Below are positions 37,758-47,043 of a stretch of DNA of 64,000 bases, piece by piece (the stretch's first letter is position 1; every line of letters begins with the position of its first letter). The stretch is from Croceicoccus pelagius (lineage in GTDB: Bacteria; Pseudomonadota; Alphaproteobacteria; Sphingomonadales; Sphingomonadaceae). Made by a program: the position numbers and the translations under genes. Where the stretch lies: assembly GCF_001661915.1 (NCBI RefSeq), contig NZ_LYWY01000006.1, positions 248,001 to 312,000 on the forward strand. The letters are read 5' to 3'. A model generated the notes under the pieces. The model had not been told where the DNA came from, made no database searches, and was given only the letters and a program-made list of their open reading frames with translations.

Positions 37758-39713
37758 TCAGCCATTGGGGTGATAGAAATCGAATATCTGCCGCGCGACC
37801 GCAGCGGAAACGCCGGGCACGCGGCGCAAGTCTTCCAGCCCTGCCGCACGCACTTTTCCGGCCGTGCCGAAATGCAGCAGCAACGCCCGCTTGCGCGCAG
37901 GGCCAATGCCGGGAATTTCATCCAGCGGGCTGGCCTGAATCGCGCGGCTGCGCTTGGCGCGGTGGGCGCCGATGGCGAAGCGGTGAACCTCGTCCCTCAG
38001 GCGTTGCAGATAGAACAGCACCGGCGAATTGGTGGGCAGCGTCTTTTCACGCCCGTCGGGGAAGTGAAACACCTCGCGCCCGTCGCGGCCGTGGTGCGGC
38101 CCCTTGGCGACGCCGACGACGTTCACGTCCTCGATCCCCAATTCTTCCAACGTGTCCATCACGGCTGACACTTGCCCTTTCCCGCCGTCGATGAGCACGA
38201 GGTCCGGCCACATACCGTCACCCTTGCCCTGCGTGGCGCGATCGGGGTCCTCCTTCAGCGCGCGGGAAAAGCGCCGCTCCATAACTTCGCGCATCATGGC
38301 GAAATCGTCATTCGACTGCGCCTTCCTGATGTTGAACTTGCGGTACTGGTTCTTCAAATACCCTTCCGGCCCGGCAACGATCATCGCGCCGACCGAATTG
38401 GTCCCCTGTATGTGCGAGTTGTCGTAGACCTCGATCCGCTGCGGAATGTCCGGCAGATCCAGGAACTCCGCCGTTTCGCGCATGGTCGCGGCCTGCGTGC
38501 TGGTTTCGGCCAAGCGGCGCTCCAGCGCCTCTACCGCATTGCGGCTGGCCTGTTCGAGCAAGCGGCGACGGTCGCCGCGCTGTGGCACGCTGATCGCGAC
38601 GGCCCGGCCCGCGCTTTCGCCGAAGGCTTCTTCCAGCAATTCGCGGTCGGGCAGTTCGCGGTCGACAAGGATGGTCTTGGCGGGCGGCACTTCTTCGTAG
38701 AACTGAGCGAGAAAGGCGGAAAACACGGCCTCTTCCTCCAGCCCCTCGGTATGGCGCGGGAAGAAGGCGCGGTGGCCCCAATTCTGCCCGCCGCGGATGA
38801 AAAACGCCTGTATCCCGACCTGACCGCCCTTGGTCGCCATGGCGAAAACGTCCGCATCGCCGACGCCTGCCGCGTTGATGGCCTGGCTGCCCTGGATAAA
38901 AGTCGCCGCGCGCAGACGGTCGCGCAGGATCGCCGCGGTCTCGAAGTCGAGCGCTTCGGCGGCCTGCGCCATCTGCTTCTCGATCTTGGCCTGAACCGCG
39001 CTCGACTTCCCCGCAAGGAAATCCTTCGCCTCGCCTACGAGTTCGGCATAGCCCGCCTCGTCGATGCGGCCCACGCAGGGGGCCGAACATCGCTTTATCT
39101 GGTAGAGCAGGCAGGGCCGGTCGCGGCGTGAGAAGAAGCTGTCGGTGCAGGACCGCAACAGGAACAGTTTCTGCAGCGCATTGATCGTCGTGTTGACCGA
39201 ACCGGCGCTGGCGAAGGGGCCGTAGTAATTGCCCTTGGCCCGCCGTGCACCGCGATGCTTCATGATCCGCGGGAAAGAATGATCGGACCGCAGCAGGATA
39301 AAGGGGAAGCTTTTATCGTCGCGCAAAAGCACGTTGTACGGCGGGCGATAGCGCTTGATCAGCTGCGCCTCTAACAGCAGCGCTTCCGCCTCGCTGTTCG
39401 TCGTTACGATCGTCATCGAGCGCGTCTGCGCGACCATGCGCTTCAGGCGCATCGGCAGGCGTTCGACCTGCGTATAGTTCGCAACCCGGTTCTTCAGCGC
39501 CCTCGCCTTGCCGACATAGAGCACGTCGCCTCGCGCATCCTGCATCCGGTAGACGCCGGGTTTCGGCTTCAACGTGCGCTGTACTTCGCGGATGGCATTG
39601 ACGCCTGCCTCGATATCCGGCTGCGACCCGCGCACGGCGGCAGTCGCCTTCTCTTCCAGAAAGCGTTCGCTGCCCGTGGGTGTGGGCGGGGTTCCGGCCT
39701 TGGTGCGCGACAT
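37758..39713 (-). CDS. uvrC: Excinuclease ABC subunit C
   Basis: A 651-residue DNA-repair nuclease that makes both cuts around a lesion marked by UvrAB. After a variable N-terminus, the GIY-YIG-type domain begins KPGVYRMQDARGDVLYVGKA (about residues 55-75); a cysteine cluster CLLYQIKRCSAPCVGRI follows; the UVR motif lies near residue 225; the RNase H-like nuclease has VYDNSHIQGTNSVGAMIV and DLVLIDGGKGQVSAV; two helix-hairpin-helix motifs (LDEIPGIGPARKRALLLHFG and later) close it. The start at 39713 (MSRTKAGTPPTPTG) fits; an upstream extension is unlikely. Confidence 0.95.
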   Translation of the reverse strand: MSRTKAGTPPTPTGSERFLEEKATAAVRGSQPDIEAGVNAIREVQRTLKPKPGVYRMQDARGDVLYVGKARALKNRVANYTQVERLPMRLKRMVAQTRSMTIVTTNSEAEALLLEAQLIKRYRPPYNVLLRDDKSFPFILLRSDHSFPRIMKHRGARRAKGNYYGPFASAGSVNTTINALQKLFLLRSCTDSFFSRRDRPCLLYQIKRCSAPCVGRIDEAGYAELVGEAKDFLAGKSSAVQAKIEKQMAQAAEALDFETAAILRDRLRAATFIQGSQAINAAGVGDADVFAMATKGGQVGIQAFFIRGGQNWGHRAFFPRHTEGLEEEAVFSAFLAQFYEEVPPAKTILVDRELPDRELLEEAFGESAGRAVAISVPQRGDRRRLLEQASRNAVEALERRLAETSTQAATMRETAEFLDLPDIPQRIEVYDNSHIQGTNSVGAMIVAGPEGYLKNQYRKFNIRKAQSNDDFAMMREVMERRFSRALKEDPDRATQGKGDGMWPDLVLIDGGKGQVSAVMDTLEELGIEDVNVVGVAKGPHHGRDGREVFHFPDGREKTLPTNSPVLFYLQRLRDEVHRFAIGAHRAKRSRAIQASPLDEIPGIGPARKRALLLHFGTAGKVRAAGLEDLRRVPGVSAAVARQIFDFYHPNG

Positions 39714-39897
39714 GGTCGTTCCAGATAGGAATCGCGCGGGGGAAAGGGAACAGTCGTCGGCCGGTTTCGCCCCGTATTTCAGCGACGAGGACCGGTTTCG
39801 GGCCGACCTCCTGCTGCGAAGGGCCGTTGCGGGCGGTGGCTGTTGCCTGATGGCCGCGTCGCCGGTTTCCTGACCAGAGCACTTGCCGGAGGCCCCC

Positions 39898-40608
39898 ATG
39901 ACCAACAGACCGCTTGCCCTCACCCTTTCGCTGGCCGCTCTGTTCGGCGCGGTCCCTGCCCTTGCCGCACCCGGCCTTGGCGGCGCCGCGTCGGGCGCGA
40001 ACGTAGAGGAAGGCGAGATCGGCGTGCTGGCCCGATGGGACCGGCTGGTCGGCGATGACCTTGGCGGCGAGGACGTTCTGCGCGGAGAGCTTGGCTATGG
40101 CGTCACTGACAGGTTCGGTGTGACCCTTGCCGCCGACTTCGTGCGCGTGCCCGGTGAAGGGCGCGATGCCGATGCCGTGGCCATCGAAGGCGTTTACGAA
40201 CTCGGTACTCTTGGCAGCGTCGATCTTGCGATGAAGGCCGAATACGTCGCGGTCCTGCATGGCGCGGACGCGACCGCGCTCTCGCTATTGCTGGAGCACG
40301 AAAGCGGGCCGGTGGCAGTTCTGGTCGACTTTGTTGCGGCCAAGGATCTTGCGGGCGGCGAACCGGTTGCTTTCGGCTACGCGGTGCTGGCCGACTACTC
40401 TGCAAGCGATAACCTGCGGCTCGGCTTCGAGGCGTTCGGCGATCTGGGCTCGACCGGCGATTTCCTGGTCGATGACGCCCATTTCGCCGGCCCTGCCGCG
40501 ACGCTGGCCGTCGGTGACAGCCTCGAAGCGACGCTCGGCTTTCTGATCCCGCTTTCCGAGTACGAGGCTGACGGGATGGTCCGCGTCAGCCTCGGCGCGG
40601 CGTTCTAG
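39898..40608 (+). CDS. Predicted outer-membrane protein of unknown function
   Basis: A 236-residue exported protein. The start at 39898 has GGAGG six bases upstream and begins a signal peptide (LALTLSLAALFGAVPALAAP). The mature part has alternating hydrophobic strands with many glycines, alanines and acidic residues (for example YGVTDRFGVTLAADFVRVPG), and ends MVRVSLGAAF with a terminal phenylalanine, all as in small beta-barrels. No family was recognised. Its last four bases overlap the convergent TonB-dependent receptor gene. Confidence 0.68.
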   Translation: MTNRPLALTLSLAALFGAVPALAAPGLGGAASGANVEEGEIGVLARWDRLVGDDLGGEDVLRGELGYGVTDRFGVTLAADFVRVPGEGRDADAVAIEGVYELGTLGSVDLAMKAEYVAVLHGADATALSLLLEHESGPVAVLVDFVAAKDLAGGEPVAFGYAVLADYSASDNLRLGFEAFGDLGSTGDFLVDDAHFAGPAATLAVGDSLEATLGFLIPLSEYEADGMVRVSLGAAF

Positions 40609-43043
40609 AACCGCTTGCGGAAATCGAACTCGATGAAGCGACCCTTGGGGTCGGTGAAGTCAGGCAGATAGCTGACCGGCACGACGCCGAATTCGTCGGT
40701 CACCCGCTGCTGTGCATCGAAGATGTTGTCGACGCGGATCGAAAAGCGGCTGCCCTTGAGGAAATCGACATCCTTGAACTGGCGCTCGAGGTCCACGAAC
40801 AGGCGCGCATCGAACGTCGCGTAATCGTGGAAGTCGAGCGAGGTCGAACCCGCCGACGTGCTGCCGTCGACACTGGAACCGCCGTAATAATTGCCCGACA
40901 GGCGCAGGCCGATGCCGTTGTAGAAGACGCCGCCCTGAAGCTCGATCTCGTGCCGCGCGGTCGGGCTGCTGGTCAGCGAATCGCCGTCGAGCAGGTCGAG
41001 CGACGGGCCATCGGCGCTGATCAGCACGTCCTGCTGAAGACGCCACGTGTGGTAGAGCGCAACGTTCCAGCGCCCGCCGCTGCGACCACCGGGCGGGCCC
41101 ATGCCCGGACCGCCGCCGCCGCGTCCGCGACCGCCGCCGCGCGCGCCTTCTTCCTCCTTGCCCGCAATGCGGTCCGAAATGTCGAAGCCATAACGGATAC
41201 GCTGGCCATTCTCGCTGGCGAAAGTCACCGGGCGCTGGTCGATGGAAACGAGATTGCCGTCGCTGTCGCGCACCACCCGGTCGGGGAAAGCCGTCTCGAT
41301 CGCAGGCGTCAGGACGGGGAAGGACGATGACACGTTGGTCGAGTTCTCATCGTAATATTCGACGATGAAGCGCGAGCGTTCGAGTACCGGCAGGTCCCAG
41401 TTCAGCGAGAACTTCCAGTCCTTCTGCTTTTCCGCGACGAGATCGGGATTTCCGCCCGACAGGATGTCAACCAAGACGGTCTGGCCGGTGGTGAAGTCGT
41501 AGACGGTCGAGCCCGTCGTGACGACCTGCGGCGCGCCGAGCTGGCTGAGGCTCGGTGCCGCCTCGCGGTAGATATAGCTCGCCTGCAGGTCGAGTTTCTC
41601 GGTCACCCCCCAGTTCAGCCCCGCGCTGCCATCGAATAGCGTGCCGAAGTCGGAGAGGTGATTGACCCCGCCCGACAGGTCGAGCGTCAGATCGCCGATG
41701 GCCGAGAGGAAACCTTCGCGGCGGCTGGCGATGGGCACGCCGACGGAAAAGCCGCCGCTGGCATCGCCGCGGGTCAGCTTCGCATCCCTAAGCGGATTGC
41801 GCGTGTCGGAGCTGTCGATGCCGTTCCAGTCGTATCCGGCCTTCAGCACCAGCGACAATTCGCCTGCGGGCAGCACTACGGGGTGCCCCGTCACCGTGAC
41901 GAGCGATGACACGGACTCTGTATTGGTGTCGGCCCGGTAGGTATCGCGAGCCTCGACCAGACCGCTCGACAGCAGGGTCGCGACCGGCGCGTCGTAAGCG
42001 ATCGTGCCTGCTGCCACCGCGTCTTGCAGCGCGGCCGTATCCGCGCTGGCGTCGGTGAAAGTGCGGGTCTCGTCATGCGCCCAGTTGGTCGTTGCCGTCA
42101 GGCCCCAGTCGCCCAGCCGCGTGTCGTAACTCACGCCCAGTTCGAAGCCCTGGCTCTTCGTATCGCGAATGCGCGGGCCGAACCCTGAGTCCTCGTCATA
42201 GAGCGTGCGATAGGCGCTGTTGCCGCCTCCATCGGTCAGCGTGACGGCATCCAGCCCGCGCCAAGAAAGGTTGTCCGAACGCGTGGCGGTGGCGCTCAAG
42301 GTGATCGCCCCGCCAAGCCCGCCTTCGCCAAGGCTCTTGGTCCAGTTGGCGTTCAATTGCAGGTCTCGGCTGTCCGCCACGAGCGAGCGGTAGGCCGCCG
42401 GATCGGCATCGCCGGTCAAAGGCGTTGCGGAAACGGAAGAAACGTCACGCTCCGCTTCGGTCAGCATGGAGCTGTCCTCGGCCTCGAACGCGATGTTGAG
42501 CCGGTTGTCCCCGTCGATACGCAGGAACGACCCCTCGATCTCGTTGGTCGAATAGCCGCCGCCAGAGGGAAAGCCGTATTCGACATCGCCGCTGACCGAG
42601 ACGAAGTTGTCCTTCAAAATGAAGTTCACGACACGCTGGTCGGGCCGGAAGCCGTAACGCAGCGCCACTTCCTCTGGCAGGATCTCTACGCGGCGGATCG
42701 CTTCGGGCGGATAATTGCGCATTTCGCGGAAGCCGTTGACCCGCCGCCCGTTCACCAGAAACGCGGGCCTGCCGCCGCCGCGACCGCGGGCCGAACCCGT
42801 CTGCGGGGCCAGTTCGTCGATCAGTTCGGCAAGGGATGCGACGCCGTAGCTGGCGATCTCGTCCTCTTCCAGAACTGCGATCGGGGCCTGAGGCGCCTCG
42901 ACCTGGCCGCGGATGCGTTCGGCGGTGACGACGATCTCGTTGTCTTCCATGCCGGCGACAGGGTCTTCCTGCGCGAAGGCCGGGGCTGCAGAGGCGGCGA
43001 AGGCCAGCACTGCGCTGCTGGCCAAAAGGGGGCTGAATTTCAT
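40605..43043 (-). CDS. TonB-dependent receptor-like outer-membrane protein
   Basis: An 812-residue protein with signal peptide (LLASSAVLAFAASAAPAFAQ), a TonB-box-like NEIVVTAERIRG, a plug domain (SLAELIDELAPQTGSARGRG, then RPAFLVNGRRVNGF and EAIRRVEILPEEVALRYGF), and a long beta-barrel ending in FIEFDFRKRF. An unusual glycine/arginine-rich insertion lies in the late barrel, about residues 636-665 (EEGARGGGRGRGGGGPG and following), probably in an external loop. The start at 43043 is favoured over an ATG two codons earlier (43049). The ligand is unknown. Confidence 0.85.
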   Translation of the reverse strand: MKFSPLLASSAVLAFAASAAPAFAQEDPVAGMEDNEIVVTAERIRGQVEAPQAPIAVLEEDEIASYGVASLAELIDELAPQTGSARGRGGGRPAFLVNGRRVNGFREMRNYPPEAIRRVEILPEEVALRYGFRPDQRVVNFILKDNFVSVSGDVEYGFPSGGGYSTNEIEGSFLRIDGDNRLNIAFEAEDSSMLTEAERDVSSVSATPLTGDADPAAYRSLVADSRDLQLNANWTKSLGEGGLGGAITLSATATRSDNLSWRGLDAVTLTDGGGNSAYRTLYDEDSGFGPRIRDTKSQGFELGVSYDTRLGDWGLTATTNWAHDETRTFTDASADTAALQDAVAAGTIAYDAPVATLLSSGLVEARDTYRADTNTESVSSLVTVTGHPVVLPAGELSLVLKAGYDWNGIDSSDTRNPLRDAKLTRGDASGGFSVGVPIASRREGFLSAIGDLTLDLSGGVNHLSDFGTLFDGSAGLNWGVTEKLDLQASYIYREAAPSLSQLGAPQVVTTGSTVYDFTTGQTVLVDILSGGNPDLVAEKQKDWKFSLNWDLPVLERSRFIVEYYDENSTNVSSSFPVLTPAIETAFPDRVVRDSDGNLVSIDQRPVTFASENGQRIRYGFDISDRIAGKEEEGARGGGRGRGGGGPGMGPPGGRSGGRWNVALYHTWRLQQDVLISADGPSLDLLDGDSLTSSPTARHEIELQGGVFYNGIGLRLSGNYYGGSSVDGSTSAGSTSLDFHDYATFDARLFVDLERQFKDVDFLKGSRFSIRVDNIFDAQQRVTDEFGVVPVSYLPDFTDPKGRFIEFDFRKRF

Positions 43044-43269
43044 GGCCACATAGCTGGCAACCGAGCCTTTGGCTCACAAGTCGCGCCAGGTATCATTTTG
43101 TCGCATCGCGCTGTGATTGCGGCGAATTGGGGGCAAATCGCGCGATGTAGGGATATGCCCAAATTGAAAACGCGGCTTGGGCTTCCCATTTCCCGCAGGT
43201 GCGGCTAAAGGCGCGCGCACGTTTTTCATTAACAAGACGAAGTGAAAGGAAGGGCGCAAGCAGCCCCTT

Positions 43270-43515
43270 ATGGCCAAAGAAGAACTCCTCGAAATGCGCG
43301 GCACGGTCGTCGAACTGCTGCCCAACGCGATGTTCCGGGTGCGGCTCGAAAACGATCATGAGATCCTCGGCCACACCGCCGGCAAGATGCGCAAGAACCG
43401 CATCCGCGTGCTGGTGGGCGACGAGGTGCTGGTCGAACTCACGCCGTACGACCTTACCAAGGGTCGCATCACTTACCGCTTCATGCCCGGTCGCGGCGGC
43501 CCCGGGCCGCAGTAA
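43270..43515 (+). CDS. infA: Translation initiation factor IF-1
   Basis: An 81-residue S1-like protein that binds the ribosomal A site during initiation. It begins [20 protein letters not shown] and includes [32 protein letters not shown] and [13 protein letters not shown]. It has a short extra tail, [10 protein letters not shown], beyond the usual 72-residue length. The ribosome-binding site is weak: the best purine run (AAGGAAGGG) is about 16 bases before ATG. It is followed closely by maf. Confidence 0.96.
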
Positions 43516-43524
43516 TCCGCGGCC

Positions 43525-44100
43525 ATGGCGCCCCCGCGCCTCATCCTCGCCTCTGCCAGCCCGCGCCGCCGCGATCTGATCGCGCGGCTTGGGCTGGAAC
43601 CTGACGGCATATCCCCTGCCGACATCGACGAAAATCCGCTGAAGGGCGAATTGCCCCGGCCCTATGCCACGCGCATGGCGCGCGAAAAGGCGCAGGCGGC
43701 AACAAGCGATGACGCGCACGTCCTTGCCGGCGACACTGTTGTCGCCGTTGGTCGTCGCATCCTGCCCAAGGCGGAAGATGCCGATACCGCGCGCGAATGC
43801 CTGGCGCTCATGAGCGGGCGGCGCCACCGTGTCCTGTCCGCCATAGCCCTGCGCGCACCCGACGGCACGATCCGCGAACGGCTGTCCGAAACGATCGTAC
43901 GTTTCAAGCCGCTGCACGCGGAAGAGATCGAGGCCTACATTGAAAGCGGCGAGTGGGAAGGCAAGGCCGGTGGCTATGCCATACAGGGCCGTGCCGAAGG
44001 GCTGATCGCGTGGATCGAGGGCAGTCATTCGGGCGTCGTCGGCCTGCCGCTGTTCGAGACCCGCGCCCTGCTCAAATCCGCAGGTTTCCCGATTGGCTGA
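43525..44100 (+). CDS. maf: Maf-family nucleotide pyrophosphatase
   Basis: A 191-residue protein of the Maf family, which hydrolyses non-canonical or pyrimidine nucleoside triphosphates. The signature LILASASPRRRDLIARLGLE is at residues 6-25, the catalytic-type aspartate in LAGDTVVAVGRRIL near residue 70, and YIESGEWEGKAGGYAIQGRA in the second half. It starts nine bases after infA and overlaps the next gene by eight bases. Confidence 0.92.
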   Translation: MAPPRLILASASPRRRDLIARLGLEPDGISPADIDENPLKGELPRPYATRMAREKAQAATSDDAHVLAGDTVVAVGRRILPKAEDADTARECLALMSGRRHRVLSAIALRAPDGTIRERLSETIVRFKPLHAEEIEAYIESGEWEGKAGGYAIQGRAEGLIAWIEGSHSGVVGLPLFETRALLKSAGFPIG

Positions 44101-45067
44101 ATGGCTGATCGAGGACGGGATCGGCGAGACCCGCGCGATCCGTGTCGAGGCCGGCGAAATCGTCGCTGCAAAAGTCGCATGGCCGGGTGAACTGGCCGCA
44201 GGCGCGGTGGTAAAGGCAAAGCTCGCCTCGCGCAGCGCCGGATCGAAGCGCGGCACGGCAAGGCTCGATGACGGCACCGAGATCCTTGTCGACCGCCTGC
44301 CCAAGGAGGCCAGCGAAGGCGCATCGATCCGCATCGAGATAACCCGCGCCGAAATCGGCGAAGGCAGCCGCGTGAAACGCGCGCAAGGCCGCCCGAGCGA
44401 CAAGCCGCTGCGCCCTGCCCCGACGCTGGCCGACATTCTCAAGGCAGAGGGGCACTCGGTCCGCACCGTCCATCGCTTCCCGGTCGAAGGCTGGGACGAA
44501 CTGGCCTCCGACGCGCTGGAAGGCGCGATTTCATTCGACGGCGGATCGCTGCTCCTGTCGCCCACGCCTGCCATGACGCTGATCGACATCGACGGGGTGC
44601 TTGCGCCCAAGCCGCTGTCGCTGGCCGCCGTGCCCGCGATTGCCGACGCGCTGCACCGCTTCGACATCGGCGGATCGATCGGCATCGACTTCCCTACGAT
44701 CGAGGCTAAGGCTGATCGCCGCGAAGTGGACGAGGCGCTGGAAAATGCGCTGTCCACCTTCCCGCACGAACGCACCGCGATGAACGGGTTCGGTTTCGTT
44801 CAGGTCGTCTCGCGCCTTACCGGCCCCTCGATCCTTCACCGCTATCGCCGCCACCGCATGGCCTCGCTCGCGCGGATACTGGCGCGAAGGGCCGAGGGCG
44901 TGACCGAACCGGGAACGCTGGTGCTGCACTGTCATCCCGGCGTTGCCAGCTTCATTTCGGACGATTGGCAAGCGCTGCTCGCCCGCCGCACGGGAAGGCA
45001 GGTGCGGATCGAATCGGATGGCGGTCTTGCACCTCACGCCGGATTCGCGCAGGCGGTCCAGCCATGA
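44093..45067 (+). CDS. Short RNase E/G-like protein
   Basis: A 324-residue protein related to the catalytic half of RNase E/G. The N-terminus (EWLIEDGIGETRAIRVEAGE) matches the start of RNase G, and an S1-like part follows. AMTLIDIDGVLAP aligns with the metal-binding AID(I/V)N segment: the first aspartate is kept but the asparagine is aspartate. GSIGIDFPTI keeps the second metal aspartate. The zinc-link CPxC pair that joins RNase E dimers is missing, and the protein is far shorter than RNase G (about 490). Activity is therefore uncertain. It sits between maf and yacG, overlapping both. Confidence 0.8.
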   Translation: MAEWLIEDGIGETRAIRVEAGEIVAAKVAWPGELAAGAVVKAKLASRSAGSKRGTARLDDGTEILVDRLPKEASEGASIRIEITRAEIGEGSRVKRAQGRPSDKPLRPAPTLADILKAEGHSVRTVHRFPVEGWDELASDALEGAISFDGGSLLLSPTPAMTLIDIDGVLAPKPLSLAAVPAIADALHRFDIGGSIGIDFPTIEAKADRREVDEALENALSTFPHERTAMNGFGFVQVVSRLTGPSILHRYRRHRMASLARILARRAEGVTEPGTLVLHCHPGVASFISDDWQALLARRTGRQVRIESDGGLAPHAGFAQAVQP

Positions 45068-45237
45068 CGACTGCGAAGAAATGCCCGATGTGCGGCAAGC
45101 CGCGCAAAGAGGAACACACCCCCTTCTGTTCGCCCCGCTGCCGCGACCGCGACCTCGCGAAATGGCTGGACGACGGCTATGCGATCCCCGGCGAACCGGC
45201 CCGCGTGCCGACCGGCGAAGAGGATGAAGAATATTGA
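45064..45237 (+). CDS. yacG: DNA gyrase inhibitor YacG
   Basis: A 57-residue zinc protein that binds GyrB and limits gyrase in E. coli. The four zinc ligands are in KKCPMCGKPR (CxxC) and PFCSPRCRDRDLAKWL (CxxxC), and the tail ends in acidic EEDEEY. The start at 45064 overlaps the RNase-like gene as ATGA; an upstream extension of the frame is not needed. tRNA-Phe follows about 105 bases on. Confidence 0.93.
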   Translation: MTTAKKCPMCGKPRKEEHTPFCSPRCRDRDLAKWLDDGYAIPGEPARVPTGEEDEEY

Positions 45238-45341
45238 TGAAATAGGGGCTGGACAGGCGGCGCGGCTTTGGCCATATGCGCCGCTCCCGTCGCCGGACAG
45301 CATGGTTGTCCCTTCCGCGACGCGGCCTGCCGCAAGGCAAT

Positions 45342-45417
45342 GCCCGGGTAGCTCAGTTGGTAGAGCATGCGACTGAAAATCGCAGTGTCGGCGGTTCGAC
45401 TCCGTCCCCGGGCACCA
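45342..45417 (+). tRNA. tRNA-Phe (anticodon GAA)
   Basis: A complete 76-base cloverleaf. The acceptor stem GCCCGGG (45342-45348) pairs with CCCGGGC; the D arm is GCTC-AGTTGGTA-GAGC; the anticodon stem TGCGA/TCGCA holds the loop CTGAAAA, anticodon GAA; the variable loop is GTGTC; the T arm is GGCGG-TTCGACT-CCGTC; CCA is encoded at 45415-45417. Confidence 0.97.
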
Positions 45418-45520
45418 CCTCTCCAAATCGGAAAAGTCGGCCCCTTCGCGATCTTCGTCATGCGGCAATTGCTGCGAACGCAAGGGCGGCTCATCCTTTT
45501 ATATCAAATGCTAAACCGCT

Positions 45521-46357
45521 ATGCGTGACGGCATGCGCTTACTTGCTACCGTCCTCGCCCTTGTTGCAGGCCTCTCGCTCTCCGCTTGCGGCAAGGACCC
45601 GGCTCCGCGCCCGCCGCTCGTGCTTGCGGCGGCCAGCACGCAAGAGGCCATGACCGAAGCGGCAGAGGCATGGGCGGCGCAGGGCCATCTCAAGCCGACA
45701 CTATCCTTTGCGGGCAGCGGCGCGCTGGCCCGACAGATCGCGACGGGCGCGCCTGCGGACCTGTTCGTGTCGGCGGATTCGCGCTGGATGGACTGGGTCG
45801 AGGGCAACGTCTCGCTACGTCATGGGACGCGCGACATCGTGGCCACCAACACGCTCGTACTGATCGCACCCAAGGACAGCGACGCAGCCTTTCCCGAAGG
45901 CGGTGACTGGGCAAAAGCCCTCGACGGCGGCCGTCTCGCCATCGCCGATCCGGTGGCGGTGCCTGCAGGCCGTTACGGCAAGGCATCGCTGATCTCCATC
46001 GGCGCATGGGACGAAGTGAAAGACCATGTCGCGCAGACCGCCGACGTGCGCGCCGCACTGGCGCTGGTCAGCCGCGGCGATGCCCCGCTCGGCATCGTAT
46101 ATGGCAGCGACGCGATAGCCGATGAGGGCGTGAAGGTCGTGGGCCGCTTCCCCGATGAAAGCCATGCACCGATCACCTACCCCATTGCCATCCCCGACCG
46201 TTCGACGGCGACCGACGCGGAAGGTTTCCGCAAATTCCTGCTCTCACCCGAAGGACAGTCGATCTTCGAGAAATACGGATTCGGTCCGCCGCCGCTCTCT
46301 GGCGAGCCTCATGAAGCCGGCGACGCCGCTTCCGGGGACGAAGAGCCGGAGGCCTGA
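45521..46357 (+). CDS. modA: Molybdate ABC transporter substrate-binding protein
   Basis: A 278-residue periplasmic binding protein for molybdate (and perhaps tungstate). Its signal ends in a lipobox, LALVAGLSLSACGKD, so it is probably a lipoprotein. The mature part starts PLVLAAASTQEAMTEAAEAW, then FAGSGALARQIATGAPADLF with the oxyanion-binding serine pair, and DPVAVPAGRYGKASLISIG. The tail after residue 255 is an extra Pro/Glu-rich stretch. Start at 45521 or, four codons later, 45533. Its stop overlaps the modB start. Confidence 0.92.
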   Translation: MRDGMRLLATVLALVAGLSLSACGKDPAPRPPLVLAAASTQEAMTEAAEAWAAQGHLKPTLSFAGSGALARQIATGAPADLFVSADSRWMDWVEGNVSLRHGTRDIVATNTLVLIAPKDSDAAFPEGGDWAKALDGGRLAIADPVAVPAGRYGKASLISIGAWDEVKDHVAQTADVRAALALVSRGDAPLGIVYGSDAIADEGVKVVGRFPDESHAPITYPIAIPDRSTATDAEGFRKFLLSPEGQSIFEKYGFGPPPLSGEPHEAGDAASGDEEPEA

Positions 46358-47043
46358 TGCTGTCGCCTGCCGAATGGGCGATCGTCGGCCTTTCCTTGAA
46401 GGTCGCGGCCGCCGCGATCGTACTGACGCTTCCGATCGCGTTTGCGCTGGCCTGGCTGCTGGCGCGCAAGCGGTTCTACGGGCGGATGCTGCTCGACACG
46501 CTGGTCCACTTGCCACTGGTCCTGCCGCCGGTGGTGACGGGCTGGCTGCTGCTGCTGTTCTTCGGTGCGGGCGGATGGGGCGGACGCACTCTCCAGGCGC
46601 TGTTCGGCACGACGCTGATGTTCCGCTGGACCGGCGCGGCGCTGGCGGCGGGCATCATGGCCCTCCCGCTGATGGTGCGGGCAATCCGATTGTCGCTTGA
46701 GGCAATCGACACGCGGCTTGAAACCGCCGCCCGCACGTTGGGCGCGTCGCCCCTGCGCGCATTCGCCTCGATCACCCTGCCGCTCGCCCTTCCCGGCATC
46801 GCCGCGGCGGTCGTGCTGGGCTTTGCACGATCGCTGGGAGAATTCGGCGCGACGATCACGTTCGTGTCCAACGTGCCGGATGAGACGCGGACCCTGCCGC
46901 TGGCCATTTACACCGCGCTTCAAGTGCCGGGCGCAGAGGCCAGCGTGACGCGGCTTGCCATCGCCTCGGTCGTGCTCTCGCTCGCCGCCCTGCTCGTGTC
47001 CGAATGGCTTGTCCGCAAGGGAGGGCGCAGCTATGTCCTTTGA
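46357..47043 (+). CDS. modB: Molybdate ABC transporter permease
   Basis: A 228-residue inner-membrane permease with five or six membrane segments. The ABC-docking loop is ARTLGASPLRAFASITLPLALPGI (near residues 127-150; EAA-type motif with G), and LVLPPVVTGWLLLLFFG is characteristic of ModB. It starts within the modA stop (TGATG) and overlaps modC by 11 bases. Confidence 0.93.
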   Translation: MLSPAEWAIVGLSLKVAAAAIVLTLPIAFALAWLLARKRFYGRMLLDTLVHLPLVLPPVVTGWLLLLFFGAGGWGGRTLQALFGTTLMFRWTGAALAAGIMALPLMVRAIRLSLEAIDTRLETAARTLGASPLRAFASITLPLALPGIAAAVVLGFARSLGEFGATITFVSNVPDETRTLPLAIYTALQVPGAEASVTRLAIASVVLSLAALLVSEWLVRKGGRSYVL

